This document shows positions 13,701 through 28,700 of a stretch of DNA of 64,000 nt, one piece after another; position 1 is the first letter of the stretch; each line of letters starts with the position of its first letter. The DNA is taken from positions 104,505,558 to 104,569,557 of the forward strand of contig CM054178.1 of the NCBI GenBank assembly GCA_028829895.1, read 5' to 3'. Position numbers and translations under genes: made by a program. A model generated the notes under the pieces. The model was not told where the DNA came from, made no database searches, and saw nothing but the letters and a program-made list of their open reading frames with translations. The DNA comes from Sinotaia quadrata. Taxonomy: Eukaryota; Mollusca; Gastropoda; Architaenioglossa; Viviparidae.

Positions 13701-16700
13701 TTTTTGCTAAGTATCACTTTAAAAAAAAAATCTAAAAAGATGGATAGTCTAGTTGATAGTTCAATAAATTATTTATTTTAATATTTACTGAATTCTGTCA
13801 TGCAACAAAAATTCAATTATTCATTGCAGAATGTGTCATGTTCACCTAGTACTTATCTTTTCGAATTACTGAGACATATTACAGAAAAGAAAAGGTGGCT
13901 ATTTTGTACATAAATACTTCACATTTTTACCAATGTTTTAATATTTTAAAGTATAATAAAAATTTAAAACTTTTAATTCCTCAAATTATTTTTCAGTATT
14001 ATCACTACAGAAGGATATTATTTTTCACCAATCCATATTGTGTAGACAGAAACAAAAGGATTAAATTATTTTCATAAAATATTTAATAAAATAGTGAATA
14101 TAAATAACTAAAAATTATCAATCAAAGAGAGAATTTTGGAAACTTTAATAAAAAATTTAAAAAACAAAGTAGAACAAGCAAAGACTTTTTTGTATCTTAA
14201 ATCATTCCTTTTTAAAATGTTTTAAATAGGTGAAAAAATAAATGTAAATCTGACCTGGTTACAAGACTTAGCCGAATACAACCCAATGGTCAATGATGTT
14301 TAAGAAGTAAAAAGAAATATTCATAATATTGTGACAGCAGACAAGTAAATTATGTCATCAAAATGATGATGGAAAAAAAGAAATAAAGTAGAAACAATCT
14401 GAAAAATAATGAGATTACTACATGAAGTGAAAAAGTATATGACTGTGATTATAAAAATATTTTAATTTTATTGTCTCTTGTTGATGTTGACTGAGAGAAC
14501 TATTTCAAACTTCAAAAAGTGCATTGCTCATTATTGTCACATATATGAGGACATATTATTAATTTTTTTCTCTAAATGTCATCATACTCTAGATGGTTAA
14601 TGAAACAGCCAAATTAATTTAAAAAATTAATTCATAGAAAGGGGCTAAAATGACCATTTTGTCAACAACATGAAACCTAAGGTGGAAACGCTAGCTGAGG
14701 AAGAAATAGGTTTGATACTAGTTCATGCCAGTGAATGGGAGAGCGTAATTAACTAATTAACTTTCGAGGATACACGCATTTACCCCTCTGCCCCTCTTTG
14801 GTCAGCAATGCCAGAGCCATAAATCATGTCATGCCACTGAGACGCTAATTTTGTCTGTGAGAGAACAGGCTCTGAGTTTTGAAATGTAACTTGTTTTTAA
14901 GAATCACCACTATAAAGTTTGGTAGTTTACAGTTAGATATTATTTGTTGAAATTTATTTGTTGAAATAGAATTTTGAGTTATTGGAAAGTTGAGATTTAT
15001 TTGTTATAGTTAAATGTGTTAGTTTGTGTGTACAACCCTTTCTTGCTATGACTAGTGTACGCTTGCCAGGTGGCGATGAGTCACTGTGGTAATGTAGTTT
15101 TAAAAATAAAAGTAATGAGTGCTCTGGGAAGTTTTGTGCTCTGGGTTAGGTAGTTAGCAAGCAAATTGATATGTCAATCAAAGGTGTCAACTTGGAATTC
15201 GATACTTGGCACTAAATGGAAGTGGACAGTCAGGAAATTCATCAGCATGTACGTGCAGTGCTGGAGGGGGTGTTTCCAGTGAATCAGCTCAGTGAAAATG
15301 ATGTACAAGGACTTTGTGTATAAAATGGGACGAAGGAGACAGAAACAAATGAGAAATACCAAGAATATAGAGGTTGGTAGAGGGGTGAGAAAGACCCTCT
15401 GAGTTTCTCCCTGCTTTTCGTACCAAGGACTGGCCGGCAACCAGCTAGAGAACTCTTGGATGCTGCAATAGAGAACCAGATGTCTACCCAGCTGTGTTTG
15501 AAGGCACACCATCAGGGCCATCAGCAGATCAAGATGGACCGGTCATACGGACAGTCATCTCGGGTTCTTCAAAGACTCTGTGCAAAGACCGCAGGTGATT
15601 GACTATTTTCCAGGCAGTGGAAGAATAGACTGATGGAAGTTTAGTGTCACTGCACTGGGAGATATTGCAGATAGGCGAGGCATGTGAGGCATGTCGCAAT
15701 ATAACGGCAAGGTTGACCATTATTTAATGAGAAGAGAAGAAATGAGAAACATAAGAGAAGAAACGAGAAACATAATGAGATGAGAAGAAATGAGGAACGA
15801 AACGAGATGCAATGAGAAAACGTAACAAGAGTTGAGAAATAGGCCTAATGAGAAGCGTAATGAGAGAGTGAAACAGTAGCAGCGGGGATGGCTGTACTTG
15901 GGTTCCAGGGAGTGAACCACGATGTTGACGGTGTTTGTGTATCTTCAAACCCAGCAATCTCCAGCACGAGGAGAAAGTGACAATAAATATGTGAGTAGAA
16001 AAATACTAACTAGTGTAGGAATCTCAAAGCAAATAAACCTAAAACTTAAAACTAAAGCTTAGAATCTTAACTAAGAATTAAACCTTAAATTAAAAATAAA
16101 TCTTAAACTTAAAATCTACGTTTATTAGTGAAGAACCACTTCAATATTAGTATAAGAAAATATTGATGTGACTGATTGAAAAGGACTTGTAAATCGAATG
16201 ACACTGTTTTCTTTTGAATTATTGAATTTTGATATAGGGGCAGTGGCTCCAGAACTTTTTGACTGTTATTTTATGTTGGAAAATGTTTAGCCTATTTTAG
16301 AAGCAGTACTGCATGAAGAATCTTGGGTTTTATATTTCTTTTATTTTACTTCATCATTCTTTTCTTTCTTTTCTTTTTCCCCACCCCACGGGTGTGAGTG
16401 TGGATGGCTGACTAACCAATGTGTGAGCGGAAATCCATAGATCAATAAATTTGAATTTTGACATTGAGGCTTTTTCCTGTCTACGGTTTTGAAAGAATGG
16501 CTGCGGTCATTGTTACACATTGTGTCATCTGTGCTGTCTACACTTCACCCTTACCCGTATGCAACCACACATGCAAACATGTCGGCAATACGTAACCTAC
16601 ATGCAGAATAAAATTCGAGCCAAATAACCATCTTGGTATTCTGTGTGTGGATTTGTAATAACATCATAACATCTATGCAAGTCCTATGTGGCGTCGACTA

Positions 16701-19700
16701 GCCACCACCACCCTTTCTTCGGAGAGAAGGGTTTTGGTGACAATTATTAGATCTACACTCTAAACAATTCACACTGAATTTCAAAAATTTTAAAAGAAAT
16801 GCTATGTTCATTTTTAGATTAAAAAATTCTATGTTCAATTTCAGATCAAATTTTAAACCATTCAATGACAACTCCAATTTTGTAATCAATCTGTAGTGAA
16901 TAGTACTATGACAGCAAATGAAGAGCACAGCTGAACAGGCTAGGCTAAGAACCAATGTAGCTTGTGTTTTGTAGAGAGTAGATAACATGATAGGTTTTAG
17001 ATCACTACAGTTATGTAATTGCATTTGTAGAGATTAGATGACATGATCGGTTATAGATCATTACAGTTATGTAATTGTGTTTGTAAATAGTAGACAGATG
17101 GTTTTTGTTGCATTTTAAATTAAAGTGAGTTGTCAATGTAGATCCTATAGTGTATTTAGTTTTTGATGAAAATTCTTTAACGTAAACTGATTTCTAATGA
17201 ATGATAATTTTCAGGTGACCAGTTATTAATTCACTAAATTTTAGTTACCACATTACTCAGTTTCAGTTTGGAGAACTTAATATCAAATAAGAAAAACAAA
17301 AATAACTTGCATTTTTTATTTCAATCATTATAATTATCATTCAAAATTTTCAATGATATATTGTATTATTCTTTATATAATACTCTAAGACCTTTCATCA
17401 TTATTATTTTATTTATTTTTTAAAAAAATAATACAATCTATTTGTTACTATACATCCATGAATAAACATTAAACAAATGATTGGTACCAGGACCACATCA
17501 CTAAAATTAGTCTGTTTTGTATCATAACTACTGAAAAATATAGTGCTCATCATAAAATGAACATTCTTATAATATAAAATTTACAATGCTCTATTTTTCT
17601 ATATATTAGTTAGTTACATAATATTAATGAAACATTTTTACTAAAAAAATAAAACAATAAACAATTATTTGTTCCAAAGTGTTCTAAAATTATGAGTTAC
17701 ATTTACTTTCTGTGCCCCCCCCCCCCCCCCATCCCCAACTAGCATTGCAATAAATTAAGTCATATTTCTAATGTTTCTGGAGCAAGTGATTGCTATTGCT
17801 TATTATCTCATTGTTGCAGTATTTCTATTCATTATTATATTACATGTAAAATACAGAACAAACAAAGAAATGTAATTTCAAATAAGAGTTGTGAATTATT
17901 TTACCTGAGAGGAAAAGGGAGTTTTGTAAATTTTAGCTTATTTATTTACTCTACTGTTATAAATTACTCATGCCCCTAACATTATTTCATTATTATTTTA
18001 GTTTTCAGTTATGCAGCCACAACATTAACTGAGGACTTATTAAGGGCTTGTATACACCACTTAAATGTAGTTTAATAGTATAAGTTAGCTGATAATGAGT
18101 TGGGTTGCCTTCCCCTGAATCATTAATAGGAATATTCAATATCCTATATAATTTCTATAATATTTAACTATTGAGTAGACACAGCAGTTTCCATTATTCA
18201 AGTTCCCACCATTCATTTACCTGTATATATAGAAAATTTGGGAAATCTAAATAAAAATTTATGAGGATTGCATCCACTGAGGTACGAATTTCCCTGACAT
18301 AAAATGGTTCCCATCCTTGTCTCCCATTCTTCAGCTCATACACATATTTTCTTCCACTTGTGTGCATCCAGTCTGTTTGTTTGCCAATACCATCACTGTT
18401 TCAGCCTTAAGTGAAAAACAAAGTTCTAGCAATGCAGTGCCTAGGTGGAAACATATGAGTAATAATCTGGATGGTGTGAGAATGAAGTGATGGCAATGCA
18501 GTGCCTAGGAAAAAACATATAAGTAATAATCTGAATGGTGTGAGGATGAAGTGATGGCAGTAGAAACCCTTTAGTGTGCTCATCCTCTATCACATTTTCT
18601 TGCGACATTCTCCTCCATCAACCCAATCATACCTAACATTCTCTCCATCAGCCCAGTCATATCCAACATTCTCTCCATCAGCCCAGTCATATCCAACATT
18701 CTCTCCATCAGCCCAGTCATATGCAACATTCTCCTCCATCTGCTCAATCATACCCGACAGTTCAACTTTTGTGGTAAAATAATCTAATCAAAGCCACTGA
18801 TATATGTGTGTGTTAATTCATTAAACAGACATTTCAAATCTAATTAATGGATAATTTGGGTAAATCCTATGCATCCACAAAAACAAAATTATGCACAATC
18901 TGATATTGGTTCAGACCATATTAATTGTTGGTACATTATTTCTTATGGGCAAAAATTCCCCAAAATTTTAAGTTGCAATCTCCCAATCTCAATTAGTCAC
19001 AAAGAAAGAGACTTCCTGTACTAAACAGCAGTTCCATATAACTTTGAATAAATAAAGAAAATAAATTGATGAAATTGATAAATATATGAGCTGACTAGAA
19101 AAATAAAACTATTTAGTGAAATGACTGCTTTCAATGAATCAAATCTCTCTACATATCTATATGACAGATGGAGTGTTCTAATCTTATGACTATTAAACAA
19201 TGTAATTTATTGAAACCAGACAGACTTTAACCTTTTAATATTTTTATTTGCAAAATAATAATGATTGCTTTCACCCTAATTTGAAGTTCTCAAAACCAGT
19301 TTCAATAAATATGTATAATGGGGTACAGGTGAGAGAAGATATACATTAAAAGTATTTCAAAATACTGTTCTATCAATTTATATTATTGTGTCTTCATTTC
19401 AAAAACAGTTTAATAGAGATCAATTGTAAATTTAAACTATTCAGTTAGGTAAAAATATCTCATCTTGCAACACCATGATTGGTTTTATTTTTTCACAAAG
19501 CATTAAATTAAATACAATGTCATTTGTTTTGAATACTTTTAAACATACACTCTATTATGCCATGCTTTATATTGCATTTTGCTGTGTTAAAACATTTAGT
19601 TTTTTTAAAATATGTGCATATATTTGTATTACAAGTGAAATTAATTATTCAGTTCATCAAGTGGTCACAGGAAAAACACTAAGTTAAATCTTTAAATATA

Positions 19701-22700
19701 AATGCTTATAAACTAAAGTGGCTAAAGATAAGCATGCATTTTAAAAATTAAAAAATATTTTAGTACTGAAATAAATACTAATTATTTTACCTTTTTGTGT
19801 AGAGCTTAACAGTCCATTTCAGTACCATATAGGTAGGTCCTACTTACTAAAATAAGATAAATGGTAAATAAATTTACTACAATTTTGGTAATTTAGGAGT
19901 AAAGGGAAATAATTTAAGAACTAAGACACATCTTTAAACAGTTATTCTTTCACCACTATATAAATGCTACATCTTATATAAGCAAATGCAAATGATAGCT
20001 TTTGAGTACCACTAGGCACTATAACACAGTCTGTCTTGCAACTGGAGACAGTTAAAAGCAGGGCAATTTAACAAAACTGTGAACAGAAACTTCAAGTATA
20101 GTGATAAAATGATAGTTCAGGTACTCACCTCAATCAACCATGGACGCAGCTTGCGATCAATCATAACATCAAATCCAAGCACTTCAAAGCATACACTTTC
20201 TGTATAAGGCGGCACCCCAGGTCGACACATTCTGTATGCATGCAAAACATGTGGCTCAGCAACAATCAATGTCTTTATGATCATGTCTGCAATGTTTTTC
20301 CACAACAAGGCTACATCAATGTCATTTTTACGCAGGTAATCATTGAAATAGCGAATAGAGCGCTTGCTGCCTGAATCCACTGATGTGTTTTTTTCATACC
20401 GGTCATTGTGCTTGTTGATGGAATAGTTGGTTAGATGCATATACAGTTGATTCTGTACAAGGAAGAAATTACTATTAAACAATCACATAAAATAATATTA
20501 CCCATCATATTTGAAAACCAAAACCTACAAAACTCAAGACAGCTTACACAATGAACCACATCTATCATATACTGAAAAACTAACACAGCAACATAACCAT
20601 ACATATGCTGAAAACCTAACCTAAGAAAACTTAAAACAATATAACATACAAACTGAGCCACATGCTATTATCTATCATTTGCCAAAAACTTAACCTAACA
20701 AAATTCAAAACATAATACACCATCAAATGAATACCATTTAATTACTCATAACATACCAAACTCAAGCCAACAAAACTCAAAAAAAGCAAAACTAGTGAGC
20801 AAAACTCAAACTAACAAAAATCAAACAAAATGAGCTACTTGTCCATGATTGTAAAACTTACACTGCTAATAAGTCATACATTCTCTTCTTTCCTCTGCTG
20901 TTCATGTTTTTTACAAATAGCAAATTTTTAATTTTTAATTTTTATAATCAAGATGGTGATGGTTGCATATATCACAAATTGGAATGTTCTTTCATATTCT
21001 ATACGTGAAAGAAAGCAAATGTTCTAGAAATCACTGATTATGTGGACACAAAAACTAGTCTGAATAGTTGTATGGTCTACTGAAAGAATAGTCTTTGTAT
21101 TAACTTTTGTCTTAATTACTATTATCTTTGAACAGTAAAGATAGTCTTCCCAACTTGTTTTTTTATTACAGCCATGCTACACATAAGATGATTTGAGAAT
21201 TTTTAATATAAATGAAACATTGAGACATAGCACATTCTGTTTGGGTTTTCTTTGGTCTGAGTCCATCTGGTATTAGCTATTGCATTATATACATAGACAA
21301 AATATGTCTGTTGTATCAACTGTAAACATTGTTTTGTTTGTTTGAATTATAGTTATAGTTATATAGCAAATGATCTCTGTTCACTTTTTTGTTACTTATT
21401 AAAGTTGAGATTTTCCTTCATCAAACATGCTATTCATTGAATTCACAGTTTACACATATCTAGGCATGACTGTTGAGTGTGATTACTCATTTATTTGTCT
21501 CTTTAGGGTTTCTCAAGTGGGGTTCCACAAGAAGTCCTACAGGTTCCCCAAGAGATCATGATTTGAGCAAAAAATAAGTATCAAAGATATACTAATTGTT
21601 ATGCTGGGGTTTCATGACACAAGAAAATTATTTCAAGGTTTGCTCCAGGATAAAAAGATTGAGAAAGGCTGCAATGATATACAACCTGTGAGCGGTGGTT
21701 GACAAGTCCTCAAGCAATCACAGTAATTTAAGATTTAGGTGCCAGTATTATATTTATATATTAATAAAACTGTATGCATTACAATGTCTGGTGTGTGTGT
21801 GTGTGTGTAATATTTTTTTTTAATTGCAGGCTTTAACCCTTTCCTGGGCACAGTGGCCGAAAGTGGCTCATCATCTGATCAGGCAAAATGTCCGAAAGCA
21901 TCTGTATCAAGCAGTATTCCTTTTTCACACATCATTCAATAAATTGCGAGACTTCCATTTGCCTACTTCCTGTGTAGTTGATTCTGTGATAATAGAAGTG
22001 CATTTTGAAACATTTTCTCTTTGATGCATTCATTATTTCATAAACTTTTTTTATTTTTTCACATTTGGTGTTTCAAATGGATTATGAATCAGTGAGTGAT
22101 AGTGAGGAGTTTACAGGATTCAATTTGTTGGACAATGAGGTGGGAGAAGTTGATTTTGAATCGGACAATGAGATCAACAGTGACATTAGTATCAGTGGTG
22201 TACACATGTGTAAATAGTGTTTTTACATAGTGTATGTGGCTGACATTCACTGGACAAATTATTGTGTGTAAATATATGTGTTCACGCATGGATTAAAATT
22301 TGACACCTGATAAGTATACTTCATGTAAGTAAAACATGCTTTTATTTCATTTCATTCTGCATTTTATTTAATTGAAATATATGCACTAAAACCTAAGATA
22401 TGATGTTTTTACTAATATAACCCTAAATCTCACTGAAATCCTGAAAATTCTTGCCTGCACAGAGCTAAAAAAAAGGAAAAACATGTGCCCAATAAAGAGT
22501 TAAGAAAATTATAATAAAGATTAAAAATAAATGATGATAATAAGTAATACTGCTGATGACTTAATACAGTCCTTATTCTTGTAATGAAAAAGCTTTCTAT
22601 GTCAAAGCTCTGGGAAAGAGCTTTAAGAAGTTTTCAACACCATAAAAATGAAAGATAATATAACAAAACAAAATGCAGAATCCACATACAAGTTAATAGT

Positions 22701-25700
22701 AAAGAGAAGTATTAACAAAACCAAACATCTACATCAGTGCTGTCCAACCTTTATCAGGCTGTGGGCACTTAAAAAAATGTCATGAGATCAGGGGCCGCAA
22801 TGTTGCCAGTTGGATGAACGGGGGTGCTGAAGGCACCCGGGCAAGAAGCCCTTATGACTAGGGGGGCTGGGGAGCTTCATAAGCTCCACAGTGGGGTCTG
22901 GGTGGAGCCCTAGCCATCAATGCTTTTGGGAGCATTTGGAATAAATGTAGTCTGTTTTTAGCTATCTGTTGGACACAGTTGCTAAATAAATTAATAATAA
23001 AAGACCTGACATTACTACTTTTCCCTCTTTTTTAGCCTTCTAAAATAAAATTTCATAACATTGTAAATGTTTGTAAAACTTTATATGTGTCAACTGTACA
23101 ATATGTATGATATGTAGAGTACATTATTTAAAATGCTTTTGTGTCATCCGATGCTTTTTAAATTCCAATAATTTTTAGCTAACTGATATATCAAATATGA
23201 ATTACTCTGAGGTTAATCTAAAGTTGTTTATTATCACTAACAGTATAATTTATGTATGTTTCAAAACCAGTATTCCAATTTATCAATTTATTTAGCCTCA
23301 ATTTACATCTTCAGTGTGAAATCTGACTCTGAATTAAATTAGCAATTTTTGTTATTTGTGGCTGGTACTGAGTTATAGCTGCCCACATCAGGCTTTCTAA
23401 ATTTTCATCAGTCAAAGAATTTTGTTTCTTTGATTTGATGTTGGTCATTGCAGAAAATCCTGCTTCACAAACATAAGTGTTTCCAAACATGATCAACAGT
23501 TTCTTGCAGCATTTAGATATGTGCGGAAACTCATCAGAAGTCACATATTTCATCCAAAACTCTGCTGGTGTTGTATCCTTGTGTTTGTCCTGAAGAACCA
23601 TGTTATGCTGCATTTCAATATTTCAAGCTTCACAGCACCTTCATTTCCTCCCAGTATCTGCATATTTGCAGCCATGATAATGACAGAGATGTCACTTGTT
23701 AAGGGATTGTCAACAAACAGCAAAGGTGGAGTCAAAGGACAAATATCTTGAAAGCAAGCAAAGAAATCTTATTTCAATTTTTGTAATGATGCATCAAACC
23801 ATTCACTTTTAATTAAATTTTCTTTGCAACTTTAGAAAGTGTGTAAAATTAACTGACCAATAAATAAATCCAACTTTGCTTCAAAGACACTAATTTCCTT
23901 AATTAGTATGGGTATGATTTGGTGATGCCCTTGTAATTTCAAATTCAACATGCTGAGGTGTTATGTCAAGTCTACAGATAAAAATTGGATTCTGAAGATG
24001 AATTAACAGCTCTTCCTTACTCTTCTCTACAAGGAAGAGTTTGACCTCTTGAATCAGTTCCCAGAATCTTGCAAAACCTTACCTCTGCTTAGCCAATGAA
24101 CATCAGTATGTAGAACAAGATCACCATAATTGGTTTCATACTCTTCAACAAGTGTCTTAAACTGCCAGTTGGTTTAAAGATTTAGCCCAAATGAAATTAA
24201 AAATTTTTATAACAATATCCATCATCAGTTCATTGTCTTTCATTTTTTAGCAGTGCCTTCTTAATGTCAATGTAATTTTTTTAACAAGCATTCTTTGAGT
24301 TCAGGTAACATTCAAAAGCATTATGTATGCTGCTTTTGGCACGTATTATAGATTGCCGATCCCTGGTGCAGTGCATGACAAATCATATCATTTGTGACCT
24401 TGGTGCATGCCAAATATGAGAGGAGTGATAATATCAAAAAGTGCTGTTGCACTCACCCATCAAAACAATACTTAAAAATGAGGTTAAAGGAATCTTATTT
24501 CAAACTTCTTTTGCCAATTCTAACTGTAAAATCTTGATTTGGTTTGAAGTATTACACTAGATTGAGCTACTCCCTACACCCCAAGAGAAATTTGCATGCA
24601 GGACAGATGTAGACATTCACATGCATGGACTAAAACCATGGGAGATCTAGCTGGCTGCTTGAGGGAACTTCACATATGAAATATATGCAATTAGTCACCT
24701 ATAAATATTGATAAGTGTTAACTTGAAAGACTATTAACCTTAAAACTATAAAAATTAAAATCATATAAACTCACCAAATTGTTTTCTTGTGGAGGCAAGT
24801 ATTTCTCAGTAGCTAGACGCACAAGACCATCATTAAAGAGAAACACTCGTAGTGGATCACATGATGTGACCAGAACATACACCCGAAGATCAAACTTGAA
24901 ACCATCCAACAGTAGGGGCTTATCAATGTACTCTTGCACAACAAAATTCTCATTTGGTGGGATTTTTTCTGCATTTCTGTACAAGGATATGCTGTAATGG
25001 ACACCAGAAAACAATACCATGGTAACAAAATACATTTTCTAATAATAAATACTGAACATCACAGGAGATATACATTTATTACACTGATAGATTAGAAAGT
25101 GAGAATCTCTAAGAAATGATACTTAACTAGAGATACAAACTTACAGAAAGAAATAATGGCACTTGATATTAGAAACAAATTTAAAATTTGCATAGCAAAT
25201 AAAGATAATTAATTATATCAGAGTAATGACAATTACAGACAAACTTACATGAAGAAATAATGACAATTACAGACAAACTTACATGAAGAAATAATGACAG
25301 TTAACTATAAACAGAAACTTATTTGAAGAAATACTGACAATTACAGACAAACTTACATGAAGAAATAATGACAGTTAACTATAAACAGAAACTTATTTGA
25401 AGAAATACTGATATATAATTACAGGTAAAAACTTTCATGAAACAATAATGAAAGATAATTGCACACACAAACTTACCTGAAGAAATAATGACAATTACAG
25501 ATACAAAATTCATGAAGAAATAATGGTAATACAAAAACACAAACTTTCATGAAGAAACAATGACAATTAATTATAGGCAGAAATTTATGTGAAGAAATAA
25601 TAACTACAGAGACAAAACTTACATAAAGAAATAATGGCACTAAACTACAGATGCAAAACAACATGACAAAATAATGACCTTTTAAATACAGACAAAAATC

Positions 25701-28700
25701 TACATGACAAAATACGGACCTTTTAAATACAGACACAAATTTACATGCCAAAATTAATAATAACCTTTAACTACAGACAAAATTATAACTGAAGAAATAA
25801 TGATAGAAAGAGACAAAATTTGCTTAAAGAAATTTTGACTTAACTATAAAGATATATTTTTTAATGAAGAGATAATATAATTTGCCTATAAACACAAGCT
25901 TCAATGAATAAATAATAATATCTTAAAAAACTTACGAATACAAACACAAATCATTTAGAGACAAGCAAAAATAAAGAAACAAACAGCAGAACTGGTACTG
26001 AAGTGACCAAGTAGAAAGAAGGAGCAAAATGGAGAGCAGAAGAAACAAAACATATAAAGTGATAGACAAGTCACTTGACAAATTTACAGAATGTGGAAAT
26101 TATCACACAAACAACAAAAAGTATTTCAGGTTAAATTTATCATCATAACTTATATCAGAAATAATAAAATACATACTGTATTAGTTTTATTTTCTTGGAA
26201 AAGCATTCAAATGGATTAAAGCTAAAATGTCAAAAGAAATTCCTTTAATTTCATTTAACACATTTCTGAAAGTAAATACTTTCTCATTTTATCACAATAA
26301 ATTATGATACCACTAGTGCTAAACTAAATACTTTCTCATTTCATCATAATAAATTATGTTTGTTAGCACCACTGTTATGCTACTGAATACTTTCTCATTT
26401 CATCATAATAAATTATGATACCACTTACTGGTACTAAATAAATATCTGGATTTCTAAAAGGTTTACTGACCCATGACCCTGAGCTCCATTTGGCGGTTTA
26501 GTAATGAATGTCCTCATTTTCTTCTGGGCACGTATATTTTTAGCAAAGTTTTGCAATAAGATATAATCTGCAGGCAAGATCCAAGTGTGGGGAATGAAGT
26601 TGTATTCATCTGGAAAAGATTTCTGCATCCTGGAAAAAAAGAATGTAAAAATTAAGTTGTTATTTCTTTATTCAAAATCTACAAAAAGTAGTTGATAAAT
26701 CCCTTTATGTCTTTCATTTTTAATTTAATTCTACTGTATATATTTACTATCATAATTGTGAACTGAGTACCTAAAATAATCTATCACCTGAACAAATAAC
26801 TAGATTTTGCAAATATGAAGTAAAACAAAGTAGTTTGTTATCACCAAAAATAGAGATTTTAAATGACAAGAGAAAGGTTATTCACACCAACCCTTATATT
26901 TTGGGCTCTTTCGTGATAATATGCCATAATAGCATATACTTTTTAGAGACGACTCTACATAATTTGGATATAAACAACATTAAATTATTTTACTAGCACC
27001 TCTTAAGCAAACAAGAAACTATCTTTTTATTAAAAAATGTGCCCCATATAATAAAAAAATAAGAAAAGATTACATTCTACTGCAGAAAGTTAGATGAAAG
27101 CATCAAACATAACATATTTTATACAAATCAGTTTCCTTACTTTTTGATGCACTTGGTAAAGATGAAAGCATGAAACATAACATATTTTATACAAATCAGT
27201 TTCCTTACTTTTTGATGCACTAGATGAAAGCAACAAACATAACATATTTTATACAAATCAGTTTCCTTACTTTTTGATGCACTAGATGAAAGCATGAAAC
27301 ATAACATATTTTATACAAACCAGTTTCCTTACTTTTTGATGCACTTGGTCTAGATGAAAGCATGAAACATAACATTTTATACAAATCAGTTTCCTTACTT
27401 TTTGATGCACTGGGTCTAGATAAAAGCAATATCTTTTGAAAGTGAACCATTAAAATCACTGAAAAGTCCTTATTAGTGAATGGAGATAAATGACTTCAAT
27501 GTGGAATTAGATGAAAACACAATATATTTTAATCAATGAATGAGAACACTTTACTTAAGTTAAACAGATAGAGACAGAACATGGTGATGTAAATGGTAGG
27601 GGTCACACATTTCAGTGAAATTGAGTGGGGATGCAGCATATTTGCTTGAAATAAGATAGAAAAAATATATTTCAGTAAAATTGGATGGAGACAAAAGAAT
27701 ATTTCAGCGGAATTGGATAAGGCCTCAGCATACTGCAGTGAAATTGGATAAGAACACAACATACATCAATGAAGTGAATACAGTGTATTTCAGTAAAACT
27801 AAAATGGGACAAAGCATGTTTCAGTGAAAATGAATACAAGTTATTTAAACAAAATTGGATAGTTTCTGTGAAACAGAATGAGGACAAATATATTTCAATG
27901 AAATTGGATGAGGATGCAGCATAGCATTTTGCTGTGAAACTGGATGAAGACAGTGTATTTCAATGAAATTAGATAGAGATACAATTTCAGTTAAACTGGA
28001 TAAGCACATATTTCAATAAAAGTGAATGGAGATGCAGGATGTGAAAACAGTAATTGATGGAAATAATGAATATTTACACCAAACTAGATCATACCTTAGT
28101 GAAATTGGATGGAAATGCAGGATATTTAAACAAAATTGGATAAGGGCACAGCAAAGCATATTTTAGTGAAACACACGAGAGATGCAGAATATTTACGTGA
28201 AAATGGATAGGGACAGCATATTTCTGTGAAACTGGATGAGGAGGACACAACATGTTTCAGTTAAAATGATAGGAACATAGAATATTTCAGAGAAACTGGA
28301 TAGGAATACATGATATTTAAGCAAAACTGGTTAGGGACACAGCACATTACAGTGAAAACGGACAGGGACACAGCACATTACAGTGAAAACGGACAGGGAC
28401 ACATCACATTACAGTGAAAACGGACAGGGACACACACATTACATTGAAAACGGACAGGGACACAGCTTATTTCCACGAAATAGAATGGAGAAGCAGCATG
28501 TTTCAGTGAAATTAGATGGAGACAGTATATCTCAAAGATAATGGATGGAACACAGCATATTTCAATACCAGATAGGGACCAGCATATTTCAATATCAGAT
28601 AGGGACACAGCATGTTTCTGTAAAACTGGATAGAACACACCATATTTCATACCAGATAGGGACACAGCATGTTTCTGTAAAACTGGATAGAACACAGCAT

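Larger units (their letters stand above)
13357..20128. other. largest TTLL7 intron
   Basis: About 6.8 kb. Contains the LTR-like fragment B, a GAGAAG-type purine repeat (15724-15870), a C15 run near 17716, an exon-like open island (18221-18395), a 62-bp duplication (18425-18555), and a 30-bp minisatellite (18583-18740). The remainder is AT-rich without recognisable genes. Confidence 0.5.
20453..24774. other. TTLL7 intron holding two DNA-transposon relics
   Basis: Besides the repeat at 20500-20840, it contains a piggyBac-type element (21837-22499) and a hAT-type relic (22735-24365). A short (GT)n is at 21790-21808. No host exon was recognised. Confidence 0.6.

Noticed and set aside
15174..15720. 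Minus-strand open frames and a plus-strand HQHVRAVLE phrase reminiscent of gypsy reverse transcriptase
   Set aside because: The flanking catalytic YLDDI-type motif is missing and surrounding frames are full of stops, so the resemblance is too short to use.
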